A DNA stretch of 12,303 bases from Merdiplasma sp045118075 (GCA_045118075.1 JBGUOI010000014.1:1-12303), one strand, 5' to 3'. Positions 1 through 6,386 are shown, numbered from the stretch's first letter. Made by a program: numbers and translations. The notes: a model not told the origin generated them from the letters alone.

Positions 1-120
1 TTCGATATGATTACTGATTTCAAGTGCGTCCTCAATAAACGCAAGACACCAGCCTGCATACTCTGTGCTGCCAAGTTTGCTTTCAGCCCAACGTATCATA
101 TTCTCTGTCAGTTTCTCCAT
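1..120 (-). CDS. N-terminus of a probable NlpC/P60-like peptidoglycan amidohydrolase (partial)
   Basis: The gene starts with ATG at 118-120 and runs off the left edge, so only 40 residues are visible. A GAGGT ribosome binding site lies at 127-131. The visible part contains WAESKLGSTEYAGWCLAFIE; a Trp-Cys followed by a helix is how the catalytic cysteine of many NlpC/P60 and CHAP-type cell-wall hydrolases appears, and small Lachnospiraceae proteins of this kind are usually annotated as peptidoglycan amidohydrolases. No signal peptide is seen, so a cytoplasmic or phage-type role is possible. The catalytic His lies outside the window. It is the last gene of the left co-directional set, 39 bp after the GNAT gene. 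The family assignment is from memory and not certain. Confidence 0.6.
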   Translation of the reverse strand, partial: MEKLTENMIRWAESKLGSTEYAGWCLAFIEDALEISNHIE

Positions 121-159
121 CTGAAAACCTCAAGCCTCCATATCCGTCAGGTTACTATT

Positions 160-699
160 CTATAATCTGTATTCCATTTGGACATCAAACGGCTCCTCTG
201 CTGCCAGTTTCTTATTGATTTCTTCTGCAAAACTGCATCCAAGGGCCCGGTATGCCGCCTGTGATTCTTTTGAAGAATGAGCCGAAATGTACAGTTTATC
301 TGCACCCAGCTGCCGGGCCTCTTCACAAGCCATTGAAAAGAGCTTCCGACCAATGCCCTGATGCCTGTATTCCTCTGATATCTGAAAACAAACCAGCTGC
401 ACATATTTTGCCGCAGCTCCGAATATACGGTGGGAGACGGTCGCAAACCCAATGATCCGCTCGCCATAGAACGCGCCAAAGCCAGTCTGGTCAAGTTTTA
501 TACTATGCACCACGTCTTCTGCAATTTCCCGGCACTGCACCTTCGACCAGTTTTCTTCATAGTCATTCGGCACAAGCTTCCAATCGTTGTCTATCTTTCT
601 CCAACACTCTGTAACATTCTGGTGACGGACAAAATCATCCAATGAATGACCGGTGAAATTGTCAGCATTCAATTTTTGATAATTTATTTTATCGGGCAT
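160..699 (-). CDS. GNAT family N-acetyltransferase
   Basis: This 179-residue protein should transfer an acetyl group from acetyl-CoA to an amine; its substrate cannot be told. The acetyl-CoA binding motif A is clear at residues 108-122 (ISEEYRHQGIGRKL, R/Q-x-x-G-x-G), followed by the helix with SMACEEARQLGADKLYISAH and the typical final motif QAAYRALGCSF near 148-157. The N-terminal 70 residues are family-variable. A GTG-started extension to 726 is open, but ATG at 697-699 is preferred because GGGGGAGG sits 8 nt upstream (about 707-714) and the extension would include that site. It follows the VOC gene by 30 bp and is probably in the same transcript. Confidence 0.93.
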   Translation of the reverse strand: MPDKINYQKLNADNFTGHSLDDFVRHQNVTECWRKIDNDWKLVPNDYEENWSKVQCREIAEDVVHSIKLDQTGFGAFYGERIIGFATVSHRIFGAAAKYVQLVCFQISEEYRHQGIGRKLFSMACEEARQLGADKLYISAHSSKESQAAYRALGCSFAEEINKKLAAEEPFDVQMEYRL

Positions 700-729
700 T
701 ACGCTATCCTCCCCCTCATGCAGCACGGA

Positions 730-1092
730 TCATACAGGTGTACCAACTTCGATGAGGTTTCCGTCCAGGTCATAGAATCTGACGACCCGCTGCCCCCAGC
801 TGTGCGTCATCAGGCGATTGACGTATTCAATGTCAGGATAAAGCCTTTCCAGCTTTTTTACGAAGCTGTCAATCTCCGGCTCTTCAAAATACAATTCAGT
901 TTGATTGCTTTGCGGAATAACGCGCTTCCCCGTAAACCGCTCCCAGTATTTTTCTTCCTGGAGATACAGATTTCCGGACAGTTCCATATTACCGTCATTA
1001 TCCCGAATTAACCTGAATCCAAACATGTCCTGATAAAACTTCAATGCTTCATTGCAGTCTTTTACGACGATAAGAGTTCCTTTGAATTTCAT
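730..1092 (-). CDS. VOC (glyoxalase/bleomycin-resistance fold) family protein
   Basis: A 120-residue single-module VOC protein. The opening MKFKGTLIVVKDCNEALKFY is the usual first strand and helix ("x-D-x-x-x-A-x-x-F-Y"), followed by DMFGFRLIRDNDG; the second half-module ends in RFYDLDGNLIEV at about 105-116, where E115 occupies the usual metal-ligand position. Such proteins act as lyases, isomerases, dioxygenases or drug-binding resistance proteins in the cytoplasm; the substrate cannot be inferred. The start is ATG 1090-1092, with GGAAGGAAAA about 10 nt upstream; a longer open frame to 1347 merely overlaps the upstream oxidoreductase gene and is not used. The gene lies 35 bp after the flavodoxin-fold oxidoreductase. 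Confidence 0.93.
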   Translation of the reverse strand: MKFKGTLIVVKDCNEALKFYQDMFGFRLIRDNDGNMELSGNLYLQEEKYWERFTGKRVIPQSNQTELYFEEPEIDSFVKKLERLYPDIEYVNRLMTHSWGQRVVRFYDLDGNLIEVGTPV

Positions 1093-1127
1093 GGTCTGAT
1101 TTTCCTTCCATTTTTCATGTTTCCGGA

Positions 1128-1811
1128 TTACACACCGCTGTTCACGATGGAAGCGTATTGATCCTCGGGAATCATGGGAGATGTGATTTCTGCCAGCAGA
1201 GAAGCCTCGATTTCTCCCTTTTCGCAGTACTGCCGCCCCGCCTGTTTGATCAGCTCCAATCTCGGCACAGTAACAACAGCCGCTTCCGGCGAATTGAACA
1301 TCGGGCTCTCCGGAACGGTTATGATCGTGTGATTGCAGGGGAAACACAGCTTGAACTGCATGACCGCAGGTTCAAAGTTCTGCCTGCTGTTAGGGAAACC
1401 GCATCCGCAGATCATGATGTATCTCAGATGGCTGAAATCAGCCTGCCCCACATGCTCATACCGGTCGCCGACCTTCTGCATGGCCATGTTGGAAAGGGGA
1501 AGCGTGCGGTCCATCAATGCTTTCAGGGATGCCGGCATTCCATAGCAATAAAGAGGGAAATTGAACAGCAGAAAATCGCTGTCCAGAATCTCCTCCAAAA
1601 TGGCTTTCATATCGTCGTTATGGATGCAGGTGCCGCCGTTCCGCATACAGGAAAAGCAGCCCGTACAGTATTCAATGTGCTGATCGATGGTATGGATGAT
1701 ATGTATATGCTGCGGTGCCGCTTCCTTCATCCCATCCAGAAATGCCCGGGTGATGTGCATTGTATCGCTATTATCCCGCTTGGGACTGCCGTTCAGAATC
1801 AGTATCTTCAT
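1128..1811 (-). CDS. Flavodoxin-fold NAD(P)H-dependent oxidoreductase (FMN reductase type)
   Basis: A 227-residue protein with the signature of the NADPH-dependent FMN reductase/flavodoxin family: MKILILNGSPK at residues 1-11 is the first strand and FMN-phosphate loop, and FNFPLYCYGMPASLKALMDR at 83-102 is the second flavin-binding segment. A cysteine group CTGCFSC with C49, C52 and C55, plus C62, is as seen in the iron-sulfur flavoprotein-like subgroup, though the spacing does not prove a cluster. The likely role is a cytoplasmic two-electron flavin reductase or quinone/nitro reductase. ATG 1809-1811 has AAGGAG 7 nt upstream. Its start overlaps the stop of a 23-codon ORF (ATGA), suggesting translational coupling to the upstream hydrolase gene. 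Confidence 0.93.
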   Translation of the reverse strand: MKILILNGSPKRDNSDTMHITRAFLDGMKEAAPQHIHIIHTIDQHIEYCTGCFSCMRNGGTCIHNDDMKAILEEILDSDFLLFNFPLYCYGMPASLKALMDRTLPLSNMAMQKVGDRYEHVGQADFSHLRYIMICGCGFPNSRQNFEPAVMQFKLCFPCNHTIITVPESPMFNSPEAAVVTVPRLELIKQAGRQYCEKGEIEASLLAEITSPMIPEDQYASIVNSGV

Positions 1812-1879
1812 CTTATACTCCTTCCATTTATGATGCGGATGCCCGGCTTTTTTTCTTTTGTGTCAACTCCAATTCTCAT
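1808..1879 (-). CDS. Possible 23-codon coupled small ORF
   Basis: An uninterrupted 23-codon ORF (begins MRIGVDTKEKKPG, ends INGRSIR) exactly bridges the isochorismatase-fold gene and the flavodoxin-fold gene. Its ATG overlaps the TGA of the upstream gene (ATGA at 1876-1879), and its TGA overlaps the ATG of the downstream gene (ATGA at 1808-1811). No own ribosome binding site is visible, so translation would depend on reinitiation. It contains the AAGGAG of the downstream gene. It may be a coupling device, a real microprotein, or a coincidence; it matches no family that I recognise. Confidence 0.3.
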   Translation of the reverse strand: MRIGVDTKEKKPGIRIINGRSIR

Positions 1880-2376
1880 AAGACTGCTTTTTGATATTCG
1901 GCCAGTGTTTTGACCTCGCAGCCCTTTTCTGCGTAATAGGAGAGCATCTCAGGCATCTTTTTCAGATCGTAGCTCGTCACACAATCGGAGACGACATGCA
2001 CCGTATATCCTGCCTTGGTCATATTGAAGCAAGTGGATTTCACACAGGCTGCAGCATCCGCACCGGTAATATAAAACTCGTCGATGCCGTTTTCCCGGAT
2101 ATACTCCGAGAACTCTTCGCTGGTAAGCGCATTGGCCTTTGTCTTAACAAAGATAATATCCGACACAACCTTCAGTTCCGGAGCAAACTCCGAACCTTTT
2201 GTGTCCGGTTTGAACGTCCGTGTCCCGGGAGACAGATTATTGTGCTTGATATAGATGACCGTCATTCCCAACTCCTCAGCCCAGTTAATGGCAGCATTGA
2301 TGTTGTCGATGATATCCCTGTAGTGCTTCGTAATATCATTCTGTATGTCGATCACGACAAGTGCTTTTTTACTCAT
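1876..2376 (-). CDS. Isochorismatase-family cysteine hydrolase
   Basis: A 166-residue cytoplasmic hydrolase of the isochorismatase/nicotinamidase superfamily. The catalytic triad can be placed: D10 in KALVVIDIQNDI, K78 in DIIFVKTKANAL, and the nucleophile C111 in ITGADAAACVKSTC. Also typical are the strand and loop MTVIYIKHNN and the DCVTS segment near 131-135. Members hydrolyse amides or enol ethers (nicotinamide, isochorismate, N-carbamoyl compounds); residues do not fix the substrate here. Length is normal for the family. The start is ATG 2374-2376 with GGGGGAGG about 10 nt upstream. The stop overlaps the small ORF at 1876-1879. Confidence 0.93.
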   Translation of the reverse strand: MSKKALVVIDIQNDITKHYRDIIDNINAAINWAEELGMTVIYIKHNNLSPGTRTFKPDTKGSEFAPELKVVSDIIFVKTKANALTSEEFSEYIRENGIDEFYITGADAAACVKSTCFNMTKAGYTVHVVSDCVTSYDLKKMPEMLSYYAEKGCEVKTLAEYQKAVL

Positions 2377-2394
2377 TGCAGCATTACCTCCCCC

Positions 2395-2517
2395 TTATTT
2401 GCCCTCATATTTCATCGGTGTAAACCGGATGCCGTTCACTGTCTTTTCTTCATCGGTCGGTACAAATCCAATCGTCTTATAGAAAGGGAGACCATATGGT
2501 GAGGAATTTTCAGCCAC
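2395..2517 (-). pseudogene. C-terminal remnant of a GNAT acetyltransferase
   Basis: An open stretch of 40 codons, from a GTG just inside the upstream gene's end to TAA at 2395-2397, encodes NSSPYGLPFYKTIGF and then VNGIRFTPMKYEGK. This is the usual C-terminal end of a GNAT enzyme (NSSPY..xFYxxxGF followed by the last two strands). The acetyl-CoA binding half is missing, and an in-frame TGA stands at 2518-2520. The fragment begins inside the 3' end of the P-loop gene (overlap 2510-2517), so a deletion probably joined the two. No function is expected. Confidence 0.75.
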
Positions 2518-2950
2518 TCATGTCACTTTTCAGGACTTCACAGAATGCCTCCGCATCTCCTGCAGCTCCGTCAAAACGATAATCATATTCCCCGGAATCA
2601 AACATCCCATGCTTTTTCTCCAGCATAAGGGCAACCGGGGCCGGGAGATTCCCATGCATTCTTGCTGTAAACCGCTCCTTAATCGTCTCCAGGTCTGCCG
2701 TTACGAGAATCCTGATCGCCCCGTCCGGAAGCAGTTTCACATGCTCCCGGTCGGCAATCACATAAATGATATTGTCTCCCAAAACGGCCCGGCAAAGCTT
2801 CTCCCTGAAAAGGGAGACGGCTTCGCTTTCCGACTTTGCCATCCGCAGATAGTCTTTGCCCGTGATGATCTCTCCGCCCAGGGTCTCCTTTATCCTTTCT
2901 GCAAGGGTGGATTTTCCGCTGCAGTTTTCTCCGATAATACCAAATACCAT
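2510..2950 (-). CDS. Small P-loop NTPase, nucleotide-kinase-like
   Basis: A 146-residue protein beginning MVFGIIGENCSGKSTLAERI, a Walker A motif G-x-x-x-x-G-K-S-T at residues 7-15 with K13. A lid-like region follows (ADLETIKERFTARM, about 105-120), as in small nucleoside or adenylate kinase-type proteins. It is shorter than most true kinases (about 170-200 residues), and its 3' end abuts the GNAT remnant, so C-terminal truncation is possible. The substrate is unknown. The start at ATG 2948-2950 has AGGAG 8 nt upstream. A 16-codon ORF ends just before that ribosome binding site. Confidence 0.8.
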   Translation of the reverse strand: MVFGIIGENCSGKSTLAERIKETLGGEIITGKDYLRMAKSESEAVSLFREKLCRAVLGDNIIYVIADREHVKLLPDGAIRILVTADLETIKERFTARMHGNLPAPVALMLEKKHGMFDSGEYDYRFDGAAGDAEAFCEVLKSDMSG

Positions 2951-2962
2951 AAGCTTAGCTCC

Positions 2963-3013
2963 TCATTTCTTTTCCTGATTTTTCGTCTTCTCAATCATCC
3001 GGCATGGCTCCAT
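2963..3013 (-). CDS. Possible 16-residue leader ORF upstream of the P-loop gene
   Basis: ATG at 3011-3013 opens MEPCRMIEKTKNQEKK, ending in TGA at 2963-2965. It is preceded by AAGGAAGGAATCA, a reasonable ribosome binding site, and its TGA overlaps the AGGAG of the following P-loop gene. It could be a leader peptide, the stub of a deleted gene, or chance. No family is recognisable. Confidence 0.25.
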   Translation of the reverse strand: MEPCRMIEKTKNQEKK

Positions 3014-3045
3014 TGATTCCTTCCTTTCAGCCCTTGGCCTATTGC

Positions 3046-3731
3046 TCAATCAAAAATTTGCCCCGGGAGTTTCAGCTTTTCCTTAGGCGGGAATGCCTTG
3101 TCAAATTCCTCCACGTCCGCATCGTCCACATAGTAGCCCCGAGGCGTCTGGTACACGCCGGTGATGCCGTCCAGATAGCCGGGAATCAGCTCTTTGCAGA
3201 GGAAGAAGGAGTCGTCCGCGCCTTCCGGCAGATCATGATAGCGGATGCCAAACTCACGGGCATAGGTAAAGCCGCACTTGCTGTAAAAGCCGATGCTGCC
3301 CTCAAATAGCACCGCGCCGAAGCCCATGGCTGCTGCATTTCCAGGCAGTAGTCCAACAGCTTTTTGCCGTAGCCCTTACGCTTGAACTCCGGCGTGATGC
3401 CGATGGGTCCCATGGTCAGAATGTCGATCACCCGGCCGTCGTCGGCTTCGATGACGGTGCGCATGAACATATTTTGCCCGATCAGCTTCCCGTTTTGTTC
3501 CATCACAAAGTCCAGCTCCTTCACGAAAGCCGGATCGTCCCGCAGCACATGGATCACGAAGTGCTCGCTGCAGCCGGGGCGGTACACGTTCCAGAACGAT
3601 TCTCTGACGAGATTCTCAACTTTCCTGTAGTCTTCTTTCTTCTCCAAACGAATGGTATAGTCATTTGTTTTCATTGCACCACTTGCCATATTCTTCTCAT
3701 CCTTCTTTTCCTTAAGCTTTTCTATAATCAT
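3046..3731 (-). pseudogene. GNAT family N-acetyltransferase, frameshifted
   Basis: Two overlapping frames make one GNAT protein of about 228 residues. The first frame (3731 down to about 3336) has the N-terminal strands and motif A (ITPEFKRKGYGKKLLDYCLE). The second frame (about 3335 to 3046) continues with MGFGAVLFEGSIGFYSKCGF and the C-terminal strands ending LKLPGQIFD. At about 3336-3341 the coding strand reads GGAAATGCAGCAGCC; one extra A in the A-run would restore LENAAAMGFG, so a single-base loss explains the break. It may be a true mutation or a sequencing error. ATG 3729-3731 overlaps the TGA of the upstream GyrI-like remnant and has AAGGAA upstream; ATG at 3687-3689 (MASGAMK) is an alternative start. 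Confidence 0.85.
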
Positions 3732-3998
3732 AAATATTCCTTAAAGGTTGATCGGCAATACATGATCTCACAGTCACCACTGTCGGTAAAGCGCTCGATC
3801 TCATATTCCAATCTGCCTTCCTGATAAATCTTTTCATATATCTTTCCAAGATTCGCTGTCCGTCCCTGAACCGTAACCCAGCCCCTGCAGGTTCACCCGG
3901 CCATACTTCGCCGCAAGCTCATCCCAGAATGCCCCAATCGTTTCGTATTGCTGATCGTTTTCCGTGGAGAATGTCCTGCCGATCCCCTTAAACAGCAT
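3728..3998 (-). pseudogene. GyrI-like/effector-binding domain protein with internal deletion
   Basis: The first frame starts at ATG 3996-3998 (AAAGGTAAATAACA upstream) with MLFKGIGRTFSTENDQQYET and AFWDELAAKYG, resembling the N-terminus of GyrI-like/AraC effector-binding domain proteins. It reads into nonsense after LQGLGY and stops at 3834. A second frame from about 3874 to 3728 encodes TVQGRTANLGKIYEKIYQEG and EIERFTDSGDCEIMYC, the expected C-terminal half. The middle of the domain, estimated at 50-60 residues, is missing and the frame is shifted at about 3870-3876. The family normally binds small hydrophobic or cationic ligands; this copy should be inactive. Its final TGA overlaps the next gene's ATG, preserving the old operon join. 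Confidence 0.65.
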
Positions 3999-4051
3999 TG
4001 TTATTTACCTTTCTTTGCTGATCTCAAAACGATTGATGTCTCATTACATGT

Positions 4052-4720
4052 TCATCCAAGACGCTCGATGCGGGCAAAGGCTCTTTGGCACCAGGTAAAC
4101 AGGGAAGTGAAAGCCTGATCGAAATTGTAACCGTCCGGCAGATCGGCCAATTCCAGAATCAGCCGATCCTCCTTGGATGCCGCTGCCTTCAGGTCTTTTT
4201 CGCGCAGGAGAAAACGTCCGCTTTCCAGAAAATACAGATTCTGGATCAGGTAAAACACGTTCTTGCAGGTGCCGCGAAACATCGCGGCGTTCTTGTCCCA
4301 GTCCGCGTGAATATAGCGGTGGCAGAGTTCGTGATACAGATTCCCCAGGCTCAATTTGACATAGTTGATTTCATCTTCCCGAGTCGCAGGCGGAAGATAA
4401 TCCGTCAGTATGCCGACCAGGTCTTTCGTCGTCTGGCTCAGTTGGCATACCTCCAGAGGATTCCAGCGCTTCATTTCGTCTTTCCCGCAGATGAAACCGC
4501 AGGATTTCTCATAAAAACCAATCCCTTTCAGGATCCCGAGGTATGTATCCATATCCCGCACGGAGAACCCGTCCAGAATCACCATGATATCAATATCACT
4601 GTTTTCATGAGCTTCACCGCGCAGCCAGCTTCCCTGCAGCCCCATGTACAGCAGACGCTTTCCGAAAGCCGACCGGCAGTTCATGATCAGATCAGCCAGA
4701 TATGTGTCCAGATCAAACAT
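4052..4720 (-). CDS. Nucleotidyltransferase-domain protein
   Basis: A 222-residue protein with the polymerase-beta-type nucleotidyltransferase motif GSWLRGEAHENSDIDIMVIL at residues 30-49: G30-S31 and the metal-binding D42 and D44. The C-terminal part (about 115-222) is helical with HELCHRYIHADWDKNA and KNVFYLIQNLYFLESG, like the helical domains of aminoglycoside-type or HEPN-partnered nucleotidyltransferases. It could nucleotidylate a drug or a protein; the substrate is unknown. Start ATG 4718-4720 lies only 2 bp after the TetR stop, and its GGAG is inside the TetR coding end, so the two are co-transcribed and probably coupled. Confidence 0.88.
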   Translation of the reverse strand: MFDLDTYLADLIMNCRSAFGKRLLYMGLQGSWLRGEAHENSDIDIMVILDGFSVRDMDTYLGILKGIGFYEKSCGFICGKDEMKRWNPLEVCQLSQTTKDLVGILTDYLPPATREDEINYVKLSLGNLYHELCHRYIHADWDKNAAMFRGTCKNVFYLIQNLYFLESGRFLLREKDLKAAASKEDRLILELADLPDGYNFDQAFTSLFTWCQRAFARIERLG

Positions 4721-4722
4721 TG

Positions 4723-5316
4723 TTACTTCACTCCATAGATTGCAATAAAATGCCGACTGAATTCCTCTACCTGCTCCAACGCATCTTCTGTTTTCTCGGG
4801 TTCACGGTCGCACAGATGAATAAGGGCAGAAATCGGTGCGGTATAAGCAAAAGCAAGCATTTTAGGATCATCCTTCCTGAGCAATCCCTTTTCCATCATG
4901 CCCGTGAATATCCGCGTAAACATCTCCGTCAGCCCGGTAAGAAAATGCTTTGTGGCAAGATCTCTGGCACGGTCGTCCCGGAACTGTTCAAGTGTCAGCA
5001 CCTTGCGCGTCATGCTGATCTTCTCGTCATGAACGGTAATGTTCACCATCTGCATGGTCAGCCGGGTCAGTGCCTCCAGCGAATCCGGTACAGGCGGCAA
5101 GTGCTCAGGCGAACCGAAACGATCTCCGTAATAGGCGATCATCTGATCCAGGAGCGCATTCCAGATTGCTTCCTTGCTCTCATAGTGCTTATAGACCCCG
5201 GATTTGACAAGTCCGAGAGATGCGCTCAGTTCACGGATGTTTGTCCCTGCATAGCCGTTCTTCGAAAACATCTCAAGTGCGGCTGCGAGTATTCTTTCCT
5301 TAGTATCGTTTGCCAT
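4723..5316 (-). CDS. TetR/AcrR family transcriptional regulator
   Basis: A 197-residue dimeric repressor-type regulator. The N-terminal DNA-binding domain is clear: KERILAAALEMFSKNGYAGT (residues 6-25), then the helix-turn-helix at about 27-46 (IRELSASLGLVKSGVYKHYE, with the typical G-x-Y-x-H-F/Y-x-s-K-e-a-I). The C-terminal ligand domain is variable and gives no ligand. The start ATG is at 5314-5316. Upstream is a consensus promoter overlapped by a perfect inverted repeat (5353-5396), the natural site for autoregulation. It is the first gene of a long co-directional run, so it may control those genes too (inferred). Confidence 0.95.
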   Translation of the reverse strand: MANDTKERILAAALEMFSKNGYAGTNIRELSASLGLVKSGVYKHYESKEAIWNALLDQMIAYYGDRFGSPEHLPPVPDSLEALTRLTMQMVNITVHDEKISMTRKVLTLEQFRDDRARDLATKHFLTGLTEMFTRIFTGMMEKGLLRKDDPKMLAFAYTAPISALIHLCDREPEKTEDALEQVEEFSRHFIAIYGVK

Positions 5317-5352
5317 AATTTCCCCTTACTTTAAGTCTCGTATCTCTGAAGA

Positions 5353-5396
5353 AAGTGACCACTCGTTCACTTATTATAGTGAACGAGTGGTCACTT
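5353..5396. promoter_or_regulatory. Perfect 19-bp inverted repeat, probable TetR operator
   Basis: The left arm aagtgaccactcgttcact (5353-5371) and right arm (5378-5396) are exact reverse complements with a 6-nt centre tattat. Each arm also has its own outer symmetry, GTGA-N8-TCAC, so this may be two adjacent operators with centres 24 bp apart. The -10 box of the TetR promoter lies in the centre and the right arm fills the spacer, so binding would block transcription. Autoregulation by the adjacent TetR is the simplest reading. Confidence 0.85.
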
Positions 5397-5401
5397 GTCA
5401 A
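5373..5401 (-). promoter_or_regulatory. Consensus sigma-A promoter of the TetR-led operon
   Basis: On the minus strand TTGACA lies at 5401-5396 and TATAAT at 5378-5373, separated by exactly 17 nt. Both hexamers match the consensus fully. Transcription would start near 5366 and give a leader of about 50 nt before the TetR ATG at 5316. Confidence 0.88.
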
Positions 5402-5430
5402 TTCCTTACGTTATTGTTTACATTTCGTTC

Positions 5431-5478
5431 TTACAAATACGCCTCTGAACCAATCGGCTCAGAGGCGCTGATCTTCAT
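5431..5478 (-). other. Possible 15-residue ORF stub (MKISASEPIGSEAYL) over the terminator
   Basis: ATG at 5476-5478 follows a strong AGGAGG 6 nt upstream and opens a 15-codon frame ending in TAA at 5431-5433, running through the hairpin at 5440-5467. A good ribosome binding site with almost no gene suggests the cut-off start of a gene lost by deletion; a real microprotein is less likely. Confidence 0.25.
5433..5467 (-). terminator. Intrinsic terminator-like hairpin after the redox operon
   Basis: Arms cgcctctga (5440-5448) and tcagaggcg (5459-5467) form a 9-bp GC-rich stem with a 10-nt loop. In the minus-strand transcript it is followed by TATTTGT, a weak T-tract. It lies between the DUF4405 gene and the TetR promoter and would insulate them. 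Confidence 0.6.
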
Positions 5479-5487
5479 ACCGACCTC

Positions 5488-5529
5488 CTAATCACCCTTG
5501 ATTCCATTAGCCTCAAGCCAGGCTGTCAC
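5488..5529 (-). pseudogene. Flavodoxin-like C-terminal scrap
   Basis: A short frame overlapping the last codons of the DUF4405 gene encodes SGDVTAWLEANGIKGD before TAG at 5488-5490. D-V-T-x-W-L-x-x-x-G-I is how many clostridial flavodoxins end. The reading frame continues a few codons into the DUF4405 gene, so the remnant probably starts around a deletion junction there. With only about 16 residues the assignment is tentative. Confidence 0.4.
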
Positions 5530-6284
5530 GTCGCCGGAAAGAGCAGCGTCAATGCGATGCCGATGATCCCCGATGCCATAATGGCAACGACAGAGAGGAG
5601 CGGATTCTTTTTTGTTCCTGCTTTTGTCGCTGCATTCCTGTAAATCAGCGCTGCCTGAGTTCCGATAAACGTCCAGAAAGACAGCATCAGCAGGTTTTCA
5701 AGAAACACCAGCCATCCGGCCTTTTCATAGTCCAGAAACGCAAACGGGACACGGAAGAACAGATAATCCGGCATTCCGCTTCTCAGGAACAGCCACAGAC
5801 CGATACCGCCGATACAAGTGAAGATGCAGCTCAGGATTACTTTTGTCCTGTCTTTCAGTTTCAGCCCGGCTGTCATCGCCGGGATATGCATTCCCAGGTG
5901 CAGTCCCATCAGCACAAAAGCCCAGTGGGACATAGAAAGATGTGTACTGCGAACGAAGGAAACCGGAGCCATCCCATAAAGGAAAGGAACCGCATAACTG
6001 CTCATGGTCATACCGCAGAAGGCAGTCAGCGCAAAACTTGCAATAAGCAGGGTGTTCAGAACAGTCGTAATGCTGCGATAAGGGTTATATTTTCCTTTAA
6101 AAAGCGCTCCGTACCATTTCCGGTTCAGAATCTGATGGACGATCACAAGCACCGTCATACCCATGCCGATCCATTCATGAGCCTTCTCCCCCGTGACCTG
6201 ATATGCCATAAGGCAAAGGAGCAGGACGGTCATGGCACCATCCACCATCCTCTTTATGATCATATTCGTTTTTGCCTTGGACAT
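5526..6284 (-). CDS. DUF4405-type haem-binding membrane protein (cytochrome b-like)
   Basis: A 252-residue integral membrane protein. Hydrophobic segments are at about 15-31, 40-52, 73-92, 117-135, 148-167, 190-212 and 228-249. Histidines fall in and near the helices in the pattern of b-type cytochrome domains: H36 (AHEWIGM), H50 (VHQILNRKWY), H115, H120, H129 and H133 (HLSMSHWAFVLMGLHLGMHI). DUF4405 proteins are predicted ferric-reductase-like haem proteins, but the reaction is not established. Start ATG 6282-6284 has AGGAGG about 10 nt upstream. In the operon it follows the CMD-cupin gene, which suggests electron transfer linked to the cytosolic reductases (inferred). The extreme C-terminus may have been changed by a deletion joining it to a flavodoxin remnant. 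Confidence 0.88.
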   Translation of the reverse strand: MSKAKTNMIIKRMVDGAMTVLLLCLMAYQVTGEKAHEWIGMGMTVLVIVHQILNRKWYGALFKGKYNPYRSITTVLNTLLIASFALTAFCGMTMSSYAVPFLYGMAPVSFVRSTHLSMSHWAFVLMGLHLGMHIPAMTAGLKLKDRTKVILSCIFTCIGGIGLWLFLRSGMPDYLFFRVPFAFLDYEKAGWLVFLENLLMLSFWTFIGTQAALIYRNAATKAGTKKNPLLSVVAIMASGIIGIALTLLFPAT

Positions 6285-6308
6285 GGCACCGTCCCTCCTC
6301 TGTCCGTT

Positions 6309-6374
6309 TTATTCCAATCCGTCGATCCAGGACTGAAGGTCCGCTTCCGAGACATTCCCGTTCAAGAACGCCAC
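6309..6374 (-). pseudogene. Flavodoxin-like C-terminal remnant (21 codons)
   Basis: A GTG-started frame with AAGGAG about 9 nt upstream encodes a short peptide ending NGNVSEADLQSWIDGLE, then TAA at 6309-6311. This resembles flavodoxin C-termini (x-V-S-E-A-D-x-x-x-W-I/L). Operons of aldo/keto reductase, CMD-cupin, flavodoxin and DUF4405 genes are familiar in Clostridia, so this is probably all that is left of the flavodoxin gene. It could still be translated as a peptide. Confidence 0.45.
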
Positions 6375-6386
6375 CTGAACATCTCC

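Noticed and set aside
1158..1913. 251-codon open frame on the plus strand
   Set aside because: It is antisense to the flavodoxin-fold oxidoreductase and has no recognisable domain; the minus-strand gene has full motifs and a ribosome binding site.
4052..4720. Toxin-antitoxin reading of the nucleotidyltransferase (MntA/HepT type)
   Set aside because: The protein is a 222-residue single chain with its own helical C-terminal domain, and no separate HEPN gene lies next to it.
5353..5396. Palindrome as a terminator
   Set aside because: It contains the -10 box of a consensus promoter and is not followed by a clear T-run; an operator explains it better.
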